Shown: piece after piece, positions 1 through 5,714 of the stretch
Position numbering within the stretch: position 1 is the first letter of the stretch
How the letters are laid out: each line of letters begins with the position of its first letter
Assembly (NCBI GenBank): GCA_017881645.1
Contig: JADGQQ010000035.1
Location: 1-6,147 of the forward strand
DNA from: Clostridia bacterium
Lineage (GTDB): Bacteria; Bacillota; Clostridia; Saccharofermentanales; Saccharofermentanaceae
Direction of reading: 5' to 3'
Length of the DNA stretch: 6,147 nt
Notes under the pieces: model-generated
What the model was told of the DNA's origin: nothing
Seen by the model: the letters and a program-made list of their open reading frames with translations, nothing else
The model's database searches: none
Made by a program: the position numbers and the translations under genes

Positions 1-333
1 AGGGGTTGCTGACGGTGTAAGCGTCGGAGCAGAAGTGGGTATATCTGTTACGGTGGGAGCCGCAGTGACCGTGAGGGTCGGCTGAAGGTCGGCCGAGCGG
101 TTTGCCAGCGTAGGCGTCGTATCATTAACGTTTATCGGGGCAAGTGAATCAAGCGCAGGCGCATTCATGCTGTCCATGCTGGCTTTTGCATCCAGTACAG
201 ACTTGGTGGTGAACGTAGATTCCGCTCCGAGAACACAAATGAGAACGAGAGCGAACAGGAGACCGACACCGAGTGCGGAGCGAACCATATCGTTCTTTTT
301 CTTGACGGTTTTCGGTATTCCGATAAACTTCAT
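1..333 (-). CDS. Membrane-anchored or secreted Thr/Pro-rich protein, N-terminal part (partial)
   Basis: I do not recognise this protein. The frame is open for 111 codons from ATG (331-333) to the left edge with no stop. A good Shine-Dalgarno site (GGAAGGA, 338-344) lies 4 nt before the ATG and fixes the start. The protein begins with a basic cytoplasmic stretch (Lys2, 8, 11, 12, 13 and Arg18). One hydrophobic helix follows at about residues 17-37, then a polar segment at 38-80. From about residue 83 it is a low-complexity Thr/Pro/Ala linker with TPTL- and APT-like repeats. This is the layout of a signal-anchored or secreted protein with a stalk. There is no lipobox cysteine, because the residue before Cys33 is Ile. 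Any functional domain, such as a wall hydrolase or binding domain, would lie beyond the window. It follows pyruvate kinase on the same strand after 206 bp but has its own promoter, so a functional link is not implied. The reading frame is well supported; the function is unknown. Confidence 0.8.
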   Translation of the reverse strand, partial: MKFIGIPKTVKKKNDMVRSALGVGLLFALVLICVLGAESTFTTKSVLDAKASMDSMNAPALDSLAPINVNDTTPTLANRSADLQPTLTVTAAPTVTDIPTSAPTLTPSATP

Positions 334-408
334 AATGTCCTTCCAGTAAGTAATTCCAACAGGTTTATTCGCGTCTTCATATATGTGACGACAGAACTAA
401 CCGATGCA

Positions 409-437
409 ATTATATCATACGGCGTCACAAAAGCAAA
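409..437 (-). promoter_or_regulatory. Sigma-A-type promoter for the Thr/Pro-rich protein gene
   Basis: Read on the minus strand, a perfect TATAAT (409-414) is preceded directly by TGA, giving an extended -10 (TGnTATAAT). A -35-like TTGCTT (431-436) lies 16 nt upstream; TTTGCT at 432-437 with 17 nt is the alternative register. Transcription would start near 402, giving a leader of about 70 nt. I saw no convincing terminator between the pyruvate kinase stop and this promoter; the only hairpin there is a weak 5-bp GTAAA/TTTAC stem without a T tract. Read-through from pyruvate kinase is therefore possible. Confidence 0.65.
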
Positions 438-539
438 CCGACGGGCATTTTGGGCTTGCAGCAAGAACCTTTTTCACCATTCGCAAGGCAAAGAGACCCG
501 TAAAACACGACGTTTACACCACAGGACTTTGGATGGAAT

Positions 540-2303
540 TCAGGAGACGATACCCCGCTCCGCATCTACCGTAACCGTAACGCCGTCCTTCAGAAGACGC
601 GTCGCGTTCTCACAGGAAAGCACGGCAGGTATCTCTAATGCAACGGCAACCGTAGCGGCATGGCTGACCGGATCATCATCCTCGACCACCAGCGCCTTTG
701 CCTTGCGGATCAGCGGCATCATACGGTTATTCGTATAAGGAGCTACAAGAATAATATCATCGCCATGGGAAATGGAAAGATCGGAAAGATGCTCCGGGTC
801 GCGGACGATCAGAACGGTTCCGGTCACTTTCGTAGGCGTTCCTTCTCCTGTGGGCTGACCTTTTCCCTGAACAATGGAATGACCGATGGCCTGCACCTTG
901 ATCGTATTTGTTGTGCCGCTCATGCCGACAGGCGTTCCGCCGGTCATGACGATAATGTCACCGTCAAAAAGGAAGCCGCAGTTCTTTGCAGCGCGAATGC
1001 CTACATCAAACATCTCGTCCGTGGTCTGCACTTCTTCCACCAGAATGGGGCAGACACCCCAGCTGAGATTCAGCTGGCGCTGAACGATCGGGAAAACGGT
1101 GGAGGCGACAATCGGACAGGCGGGACGGAATCGGGAAACCAGCCTCGCCGTGCGGCCTGCGTGCGTGATCGTGATGATGGCTTTGGCATTCAGATCCATT
1201 GCCGTCGTGCAGGTTGCGTGACTGATGGCGTTGGCAACGGAGGAGATCATTGTATAACGTGCATTCTGGAGGTTTTTCCAGTAGTCAATGGATCCTTCCG
1301 TCTGTCGTGCGATTTCGACCATCATCTGCAGGGCTTCAGCGGGATATTTGCCTGCGGCTGTTTCACCGGAAAGCATGACGGCACTGGTTCCGTCAAAAAT
1401 GGCATTCGCGACGTCGCTGACTTCCGCTCGTGTCGGACGGGGGTTGCGGATCATCGAATCGAGCATCTGTGTAGCGGTAATGGAGATCTTGCCTGCAATA
1501 TGGCACTGATGGATGAATTTCTTCTGAACAATCGGCACTTCGGCAGCCGGAATTTCCACACCGAGATCGCCGCGGGCGACCATGATGCCGTCGGCAACTT
1601 TGAGAATGTCCTCAAAATTATCAACACCTTCGCTGTTTTCGATTTTTGCGATGATGTTGATTCCCTGCGCATTGTGCTTTTCGAGAATATGGCGGATTTC
1701 CTGTACATCGCGAGGTTTGCGGACAAAAGATGCAGCAATGAAATCGAATTCATTCTTAATGGCGAAGACGATATCTTCTGTATCTTTGCTGGTGAGCGCA
1801 GGGAGATGAAGCTCGGTGCCGGGAACATTGATGCTCTTCTTATCGGAGACCTGTCCGCCGTTTTCGATGCGGCAGAAAATGTCCCTGTCTTTCACTTCGA
1901 GAACACAGAGCTCGATCAGACCGTCGTCGATCAGAATGCGTGCATCGGGTTTGACATCATCCGGAAGACCTTTGTAAGATATCGAAAATTCCTTCGAAGT
2001 ACCGGAGATATCCTCGCTGCGGATAATGATCGTCTCGCCTTCGACCAGCATGGCTTTCCCGCCGGTAAATATGCCGGTTCGGATCTCGGGACCTTTCGTG
2101 TCGAGCAGAAGGGCAACCGGAAGATTCAGTTCCTGACGGACCCGTTTGACACGGTCGATACGCATCTGGTGTTCTTCATAGGAACCGTGTGAAAAATTCA
2201 GACGCGCGACATTCATTCCGAGCATCATTAGTTTTCGAACCATCTCATCGGTATCCGTTGCCGGTCCGAGAGTGCAGATTATTTTTGTCTTTCTCATATA
2301 CAT
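540..2303 (-). CDS. pyk: Pyruvate kinase with C-terminal PEP-utiliser-type extension
   Basis: This enzyme converts phosphoenolpyruvate and ADP to pyruvate and ATP, the last step of glycolysis, in the cytoplasm. The 587 residues carry all family signatures: ARLNFSHG (33-40, with Arg34, Asn36 and Ser38), DTKGPEIRTG (68-77), KIENSEG (220-226, catalytic Lys220 and metal ligand Glu222), ARGDLG (243-248, metal ligand Asp246) and TATQML (276-281, Thr278). Spacings match the rabbit enzyme (K269, E271, D295, T327). Glu73 in GPEIR is the residue associated with K+-dependent pyruvate kinases; K+-independent ones have Lys there. The allosteric C domain spans about 350-475. A linker rich in Gly, Pro and Thr (478-494) leads to an extra domain (about 495-587) resembling the mobile phosphohistidine domain of PEP-utilising enzymes, with SHAA at 547-550. 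The same overall length and layout occur in Geobacillus/Bacillus pyruvate kinase. The first of two ATGs (MYM) is preferred because it lies 5 nt from GAGGGA. The gene diverges from mntP. Confidence 0.97.
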   Translation of the reverse strand: MYMRKTKIICTLGPATDTDEMVRKLMMLGMNVARLNFSHGSYEEHQMRIDRVKRVRQELNLPVALLLDTKGPEIRTGIFTGGKAMLVEGETIIIRSEDISGTSKEFSISYKGLPDDVKPDARILIDDGLIELCVLEVKDRDIFCRIENGGQVSDKKSINVPGTELHLPALTSKDTEDIVFAIKNEFDFIAASFVRKPRDVQEIRHILEKHNAQGINIIAKIENSEGVDNFEDILKVADGIMVARGDLGVEIPAAEVPIVQKKFIHQCHIAGKISITATQMLDSMIRNPRPTRAEVSDVANAIFDGTSAVMLSGETAAGKYPAEALQMMVEIARQTEGSIDYWKNLQNARYTMISSVANAISHATCTTAMDLNAKAIITITHAGRTARLVSRFRPACPIVASTVFPIVQRQLNLSWGVCPILVEEVQTTDEMFDVGIRAAKNCGFLFDGDIIVMTGGTPVGMSGTTNTIKVQAIGHSIVQGKGQPTGEGTPTKVTGTVLIVRDPEHLSDLSISHGDDIILVAPYTNNRMMPLIRKAKALVVEDDDPVSHAATVAVALEIPAVLSCENATRLLKDGVTVTVDAERGIVS

Positions 2304-2308
2304 GGAAG

Positions 2309-2314
2309 TCCCTC
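2309..2314 (-). promoter_or_regulatory. Ribosome binding site deciding the pyk start
   Basis: GAGGGA on the minus strand is 5 nt from the ATG at 2301-2303 and 11 nt from the in-frame ATG at 2295-2297. The spacing favours the upstream ATG (protein MYMRKTK). Homologues usually begin near MRKTK or MKKTK, so the second ATG remains an alternative that would shorten the protein by two residues. Confidence 0.6.
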
Positions 2315-2368
2315 ATTTCAAAATGGTTTGCCGACGCACGATCCGGCTTGCGGAATATGTGGATCCGG

Positions 2369-2391
2369 CCGCAAAAACGCCGCGATTGCGG
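2369..2391 (-). promoter_or_regulatory. Attenuator-like hairpins in the pyk leader
   Basis: Read on the minus strand, the predicted leader contains CCGC-AATC-GCGG (2391 down to 2380), followed after two bases by five Ts (2377-2373). The left arm can instead pair as CCGCAA (2391-2386) with TTGCGG (2374-2369), burying the T run in the stem and loop. The two folds exclude each other, as expected of a terminator/antiterminator pair. The terminator-like stem is only 4 bp plus a flanking pair, so this could be chance in a G+C-rich leader. Confidence 0.25.
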
Positions 2392-2424
2392 TGCCCTGCG
2401 CATGGATGGAGATGTTTTCATCTA

Positions 2425-2453
2425 ACAATACCATGAATCAACGGTCTCGTGAA
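2425..2453 (-). promoter_or_regulatory. Candidate promoter for pyruvate kinase
   Basis: On the minus strand TATTGT (2425-2430) is preceded by TGG, forming an extended -10 (TGnTATTGT). TTCACG (2448-2453) lies 17 nt upstream as a 4-of-6 -35 match. Transcription would start near 2418, leaving a leader of about 115 nt. An inverted repeat AGATG-TTTT-CATCT (2410-2423) spans the predicted start site and could be a small operator or an initial hairpin. No CcpA, Rex or other named operator could be assigned. Confidence 0.45.
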
Positions 2454-2463
2454 GAAAATATCG

Positions 2464-2494
2464 TGGAAAAGCAACAGAAGAACTTACGTATAAT
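2464..2494 (+). promoter_or_regulatory. Candidate promoter for mntP
   Basis: A perfect TATAAT lies at 2489-2494. The -35 is poor: TGGAAA (2464-2469) at 19 nt, or GAAAAG (2466-2471) at 17 nt, which suggests dependence on an activator or weak basal activity. The expected start is near 2501, giving a leader of about 48 nt. That is too short for a full yybP-ykoY manganese riboswitch, which often controls mntP elsewhere. A small hairpin AATGC/GCATT (2520-2524 with 2532-2536) sits just before the Shine-Dalgarno site. This promoter is back to back with the pyk promoter. Confidence 0.5.
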
Positions 2495-2548
2495 TGACAG
2501 AAACGGCGAGTCCATGCACAATGCAAGGACAGCATTCAGGAGGGGAAA

Positions 2549-3181
2549 ATGAATTTTATCACCGTTTTATTTATTGCTGCGGGACTGGCCATGGACGCCT
2601 TTGCCGTCTCGATTTCCGCCGGGATGACGGTTTGTGACTTCAATCGAAGACACAACCTGAGGATGAGCCTTTATTTTGGTCTTTTTCAGTTCGCAATGCC
2701 CGTTGTCGGCTTCTTTTTCGCTTTAAGTGCACGTTCCTATATTGAAAGGTTCGATCATTGGATCGCTTTTGCACTGCTGACTTTGATCGGCGGGAAAATG
2801 CTGTGGGAAGCCTTTTTTTCTAAGAGGGAAGAAGAACTGCTTGAGAATGCGCCCTCCTGCCCGGTTCCGTCAGAAACAGCAGCTGCAGTGAAGAAAGGCG
2901 TCATGGCAGCGGATTTTCTCACGACAAAACGGCTGCTCGTGTTGGCAGTGGCGACCTCAATTGATGCGCTGGCTGTCGGAGTGAGTCTTTCTGTTCTTCA
3001 TACGGACATCTGGCAGCCTGCTGTTATTATCGGTGTCGTTGCGTTCGGGTTTTCTTTCGCCGGCGGAGTGCTCGGATGCCGGATCGGGCCTGCGCTCGGG
3101 AAAATTGCCGAAATCGCAGGCGGTCTGATTCTGGTCGGAATCGGCGTAAAAATTCTTCTGGATCACATCTATTTCGTATAG
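2549..3181 (+). CDS. mntP: Manganese efflux pump MntP
   Basis: This is a cytoplasmic-membrane exporter of Mn(II), of the MntP (formerly UPF0059/DUF204) family, which protects the cell from manganese excess. The 210 residues form six hydrophobic helices in two related halves: about 3-24, 39-60, 70-90, 129-148, 154-175 and 184-206. Each half carries the family's acidic signature in its first helix: MDAFAVS (Asp16) and IDALAVG (Asp139). GLFQ (44-47) and GGKM (81-84) are also typical. The protein is about 20 residues longer than E. coli MntP (188), and the extra length lies in the hydrophilic loop between helices 3 and 4 (about 91-126), which is Glu/Lys-rich at first. The start is secure: AGGAGG (2538-2543) is 5 nt before the ATG. 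The gene is monocistronic, diverges from pyk and is followed by a strong terminator. The family assignment is firm; the substrate follows from the family. Confidence 0.93.
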   Translation: MNFITVLFIAAGLAMDAFAVSISAGMTVCDFNRRHNLRMSLYFGLFQFAMPVVGFFFALSARSYIERFDHWIAFALLTLIGGKMLWEAFFSKREEELLENAPSCPVPSETAAAVKKGVMAADFLTTKRLLVLAVATSIDALAVGVSLSVLHTDIWQPAVIIGVVAFGFSFAGGVLGCRIGPALGKIAEIAGGLILVGIGVKILLDHIYFV

Positions 3182-3314
3182 TCTTTTTCGTCTCGGGAAG
3201 GCTTGTGTGTAAAGTGCCTTAAGGATCATGGGGAACCTCTTCGATCCTCCTCATTGAATCGCGGAATACCCACTTTGAACGCACTTCACCTCGTTTCTTT
3301 TCTGCTCGACAGAG
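3182..3314 (+). other. Gene-free mntP 3' tail with potential RNA structure
   Basis: No credible gene lies between mntP and its terminator. The stretch holds several complementary pairs: AAGGC/GCCTT (3198-3202 with 3216-3220), AGGATC/GATCCT (3222-3227 with 3243-3248), and AAAGTG (3211-3216), which can pair with CACTTT (3271-3276). AAGTGC (3212-3217) can alternatively pair with GCACTT (3281-3286). This could simply be a long folded 3' untranslated region. I compared it by eye with T-box, yybP-ykoY and ZTP (pfl) riboswitch cores and with tRNA and saw no match. Confidence 0.3.
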
Positions 3315-3351
3315 TCCCGCGCGGATTTTGTCCGGCGGGATTTTGTTTTTT
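3315..3351 (+). terminator. Intrinsic terminator after mntP
   Basis: TCCCGC (3315-3320) and CGGA (3322-3325) pair with TCCG (3331-3334) and GCGGGA (3335-3340). This gives a 10-bp G+C-rich stem with one bulged G (3321) and a 5-nt loop. The T tract TTTTGTTTTTT (3341-3351) follows at once. It ends the mntP transcript about 133 nt past the stop and insulates pflB from read-through. Confidence 0.92.
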
Positions 3352-3407
3352 GACTTTCTGTGGGTTCTGTGCAATAAATGTTCACAAACAGGAGAAAATT
3401 TGTAATC

Positions 3408-3454
3408 TTTTTTTAAAAAAACTTTGTGGCAAAATGCTGAAAGTACGGTATTCT
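3408..3454 (+). promoter_or_regulatory. Candidate pflB promoter with A/T-rich upstream element
   Basis: GTGGCA (3426-3431, 4 of 6) and TATTCT (3449-3454, 4 of 6) are separated by 17 nt. TTGTGG (3424-3429) with 19 nt is a poorer register. Directly upstream is a perfect T7A7 palindrome (3408-3421), suited to be an UP element or a bent tract. A short inverted repeat TTTG-TGG-CAAA (3423-3433) overlaps the -35 and could bind a regulator. A single TTCACAA half-site (3371-3377) resembles half of a Rex or FNR-type site, but the matching half is absent. The expected leader is about 43 nt. Together with the terminator and its flanks, this accounts for the gene-free stretch before pflB. Confidence 0.45.
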
Positions 3455-3486
3455 ATTTGTGTAGGTGCCAAAGTTGATTACATACC

Positions 3487-3494
3487 AAAAGGGG
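3487..3494 (+). promoter_or_regulatory. Ribosome binding site deciding the pflB start
   Basis: AAAAGGGG ends 9 nt before the ATG at 3504. In-frame ATGs at 3495 and 3498 lie 0 and 3 nt after it, too close to be used, and an in-frame GTG at 3465 has no Shine-Dalgarno site. The start at 3504 also matches the short N-termini of Pfl homologues. Confidence 0.75.
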
Positions 3495-3503
3495 ATGATG
3501 TCA

Positions 3504-5714
3504 ATGTTTGTAACTGGAAAATGGTGTGATGATATTCACGTCAGAGATTTTATCACACGAAATTACACTCCATATGACGGGGACGAGTCTTTTTTGTGTC
3601 CGCCTACGGAAAACACGAAAGAGCTTTGGTCGCAGGTTCTTGCATGGCGCGAGAAAGAAATCGCAGCAGGCGGCGTTCTTGATATTGACGCGCATACTAT
3701 TTCAACGATCACATCGCATAAGCCGGGATATATTGACCGGGATCTCGAACGCATCGTAGGGATTCAGACCGACAGTCCTTTGAAACGGGCGATTATGCCT
3801 TTTGGCGGTATCCGCATGGTACGGACTTCGCTGAAGGCCTACAACCGCGAAATGGATCCGGAGGTCGAAAGGGTTTTCAAATACAGGAAAACGCACAATG
3901 ACGGAGTTTTCGATGCCTATACTCCCGAGATGCAGCGCGCCAGGCATGCCGGACTCATTACGGGTCTGCCGGACGCTTACGGACGCGGACGCATCATCGG
4001 CGATTACAGGCGCGTACCACTCTATGGAACTTCTTTTCTGATTTCTCACAAGAGGAAGGGAAAAGACAACTGCACGCTCGATACAATGGATCCGGGTACC
4101 ATACAGCTCAGAGAAGAAATTGCCGATCAGATCCGCGCACTTTATGACCTGACAAGAATGGCGCAGAGCTACGGGTTTGATATTTCGGTTCCCGCCAAAA
4201 ATTTCAGGGAAGCCGTGCAATGGCTGTACTTTGCGTATCTTGGCGCCGTAAAAGAACAGAACGGAGCTGCGATGTCTTTGGGCCGCGTATCGACTTTTCT
4301 GGATATTTATGCACAGAAGGATCTCGACGAAGGCATCATTACGGAAGCCGAAGTACAGGAGGTCGTAGATCATTTCATTATGAAGCTGCGCATGGTGCGT
4401 TTCTTACGCACACCGGCCTATGATGAACTGTTTTCAGGCGACCCGACCTGGGTTACGGAAGCCATTGCCGGCATAGGTCTTGACGGCAGACATATGGTTA
4501 CGAAGATGTCATACCGCTTCCTGCATACACTGAACAATCTCGGGCCGGCACCGGAGCCCAATATGACCATTCTCTGGAGTCCGAAGCTTCCGGCTGCGTT
4601 CAAAACATACTGCTCCGGACTTTCCATCGCGACGTCATCGCTTCAGTATGAAAATGACGACCTCATGCGCGAGAAATTCGGAGATGACTATGCGATCGCA
4701 TGCTGTGTGTCGGCTATGCGTGTCGGCAAACAGCTGCAGTTTTTCGGCGCGAGAGCCAACCTTGCGAAGGCACTCCTTTATGCGATCAACGGCGGACGGG
4801 ATGAGAAGACCGGTGAACAGATCGGACCCGTCAGAGAGCCGCTGACCGGGGAATACCTGAATATTGACCAGGTGACGGCACGCTTTGACGAAACGTGCGC
4901 ATGGCTGGGTAAGCTCTACATTAACACGCTGAATATTATTCATTATATGCACGACAAATACTGCTACGAGAAGCTGGAAATGGCTCTTCACGATGAAAAG
5001 ATCGTTCGTACCGCTGCATGCGGACTGGCGGGACTTTCAGTAGTTGTGGACAGCCTGAGCGCAATTCGATACGCAAGGGTTAAACCGATCCGAAACGAAG
5101 AAGGTCTGACGACGGACTTCATCATCGAGGGCGAATATCCTGCGTACGGGAACGATGATCCGCGTGCGGACAAACTTGCTGCCGGCATTCTCCGGAGCTT
5201 TATGACGGAACTTTCCAAACACAAAACATATCGTGACAGCAAACCGACGCTTTCAATCCTGACGATTACATCCAACGTGGTCTACGGGAAAATGACCGGC
5301 GCCACACCGGACGGCAGAAAAGCGGGCGAACCTTTTGCGCCGGGTGCCAATCCGATGCACGGGAGAGACCGCAAGGGCGCCCTCGCATCCATGCGATCTG
5401 TCTCCCAGCTGCCGTATGATTTCAGTGAAGACGGAATTTCCTATACCTTTTCCATTTTGCCGGCCACACTCGGAACAACGGTTGAAGAACAGGAAAAAAA
5501 TCTGACGGGTCTGATGGACGGATATTTCACGGATGGCGGGCATCACATGAATGTGAACGTTATTCAGCGGAAAGTTCTTCTGGATGCCATGGAGCACCCG
5601 GAGAAATATCCTCAGCTCACAATACGAGTTTCCGGATATGCCGTTCATTTTGTCCAGCTGACCCGCGAACAGCAGCTAGAAGTGGTTCGCCGTACGGTTC
5701 ATGCAAGACTGTAA
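3504..5714 (+). CDS. pflB: Formate C-acetyltransferase (pyruvate formate-lyase)
   Basis: This glycyl-radical enzyme converts pyruvate and CoA to acetyl-CoA and formate in the cytoplasm of anaerobically growing cells. From the ATG at 3504 it has 736 residues, slightly shorter than E. coli PflB (760), with the difference at least partly at the N-terminus. The N-terminus shows VRDFITRNYTPYDGDESFL (13-31), a Pfl hallmark. The catalytic cysteine pair is Cys400-Cys401 in IACCVS. The radical-bearing glycine is Gly711 in RVSGYAVHF, 25 residues from the C-terminus, the same distance as in E. coli. The adjacent Cys pair distinguishes true Pfl from glycerol dehydratase, choline lyase and other glycyl-radical enzymes, which have a single active-site Cys. 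The pflA start overlaps its last 14 nt, so the two are co-transcribed. Its own promoter lies after the mntP terminator. No break or missing catalytic residue is seen. Confidence 0.98.
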   Translation: MFVTGKWCDDIHVRDFITRNYTPYDGDESFLCPPTENTKELWSQVLAWREKEIAAGGVLDIDAHTISTITSHKPGYIDRDLERIVGIQTDSPLKRAIMPFGGIRMVRTSLKAYNREMDPEVERVFKYRKTHNDGVFDAYTPEMQRARHAGLITGLPDAYGRGRIIGDYRRVPLYGTSFLISHKRKGKDNCTLDTMDPGTIQLREEIADQIRALYDLTRMAQSYGFDISVPAKNFREAVQWLYFAYLGAVKEQNGAAMSLGRVSTFLDIYAQKDLDEGIITEAEVQEVVDHFIMKLRMVRFLRTPAYDELFSGDPTWVTEAIAGIGLDGRHMVTKMSYRFLHTLNNLGPAPEPNMTILWSPKLPAAFKTYCSGLSIATSSLQYENDDLMREKFGDDYAIACCVSAMRVGKQLQFFGARANLAKALLYAINGGRDEKTGEQIGPVREPLTGEYLNIDQVTARFDETCAWLGKLYINTLNIIHYMHDKYCYEKLEMALHDEKIVRTAACGLAGLSVVVDSLSAIRYARVKPIRNEEGLTTDFIIEGEYPAYGNDDPRADKLAAGILRSFMTELSKHKTYRDSKPTLSILTITSNVVYGKMTGATPDGRKAGEPFAPGANPMHGRDRKGALASMRSVSQLPYDFSEDGISYTFSILPATLGTTVEEQEKNLTGLMDGYFTDGGHHMNVNVIQRKVLLDAMEHPEKYPQLTIRVSGYAVHFVQLTREQQLEVVRRTVHARL

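Noticed and set aside
167..349. 60-codon plus-strand frame at the left edge
   Set aside because: It is antisense to the minus-strand gene, whose start has a clear ribosome site, promoter and signal-anchor topology.
660..2192. 510-codon open frame on the plus strand opposite pyruvate kinase
   Set aside because: It is antisense to a fully conserved enzyme gene, its protein is Cys/His/Asp-rich without recognisable domains, and it lies in the codon register that often stays open opposite biased genes. No ribosome site or promoter stands out.
3363..3379. CRP/FNR- or Rex-type operator around TGTG...TTCACAA
   Set aside because: Only one half-site matches; the opposite half and the spacing do not fit TGTGA-N6-TCACA or TTGTGAA-N4-TTCACAA.
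3465..3503. Upstream GTG start for pflB adding 13 residues
   Set aside because: There is no Shine-Dalgarno site before the GTG, while AAAAGGGG is placed 9 nt before the ATG at 3504, and homologues begin near that point.
3182..3503. ZTP (pfl-motif) riboswitch before pflB
   Set aside because: The name pfl motif invites it, but I could not find its conserved core in either strand of this stretch, and the expected pflB leader is only about 43 nt.
3203..3529. 108-codon open frame between mntP and pflB
   Set aside because: It runs through the intrinsic terminator and the pflB promoter and into the pflB start, has Cys-rich random-looking composition and lacks a good ribosome site.
3702..4373. 223-codon open frame on the minus strand opposite pflB
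   Set aside because: It is a shadow of the intact, motif-complete pflB with no recognisable product of its own.
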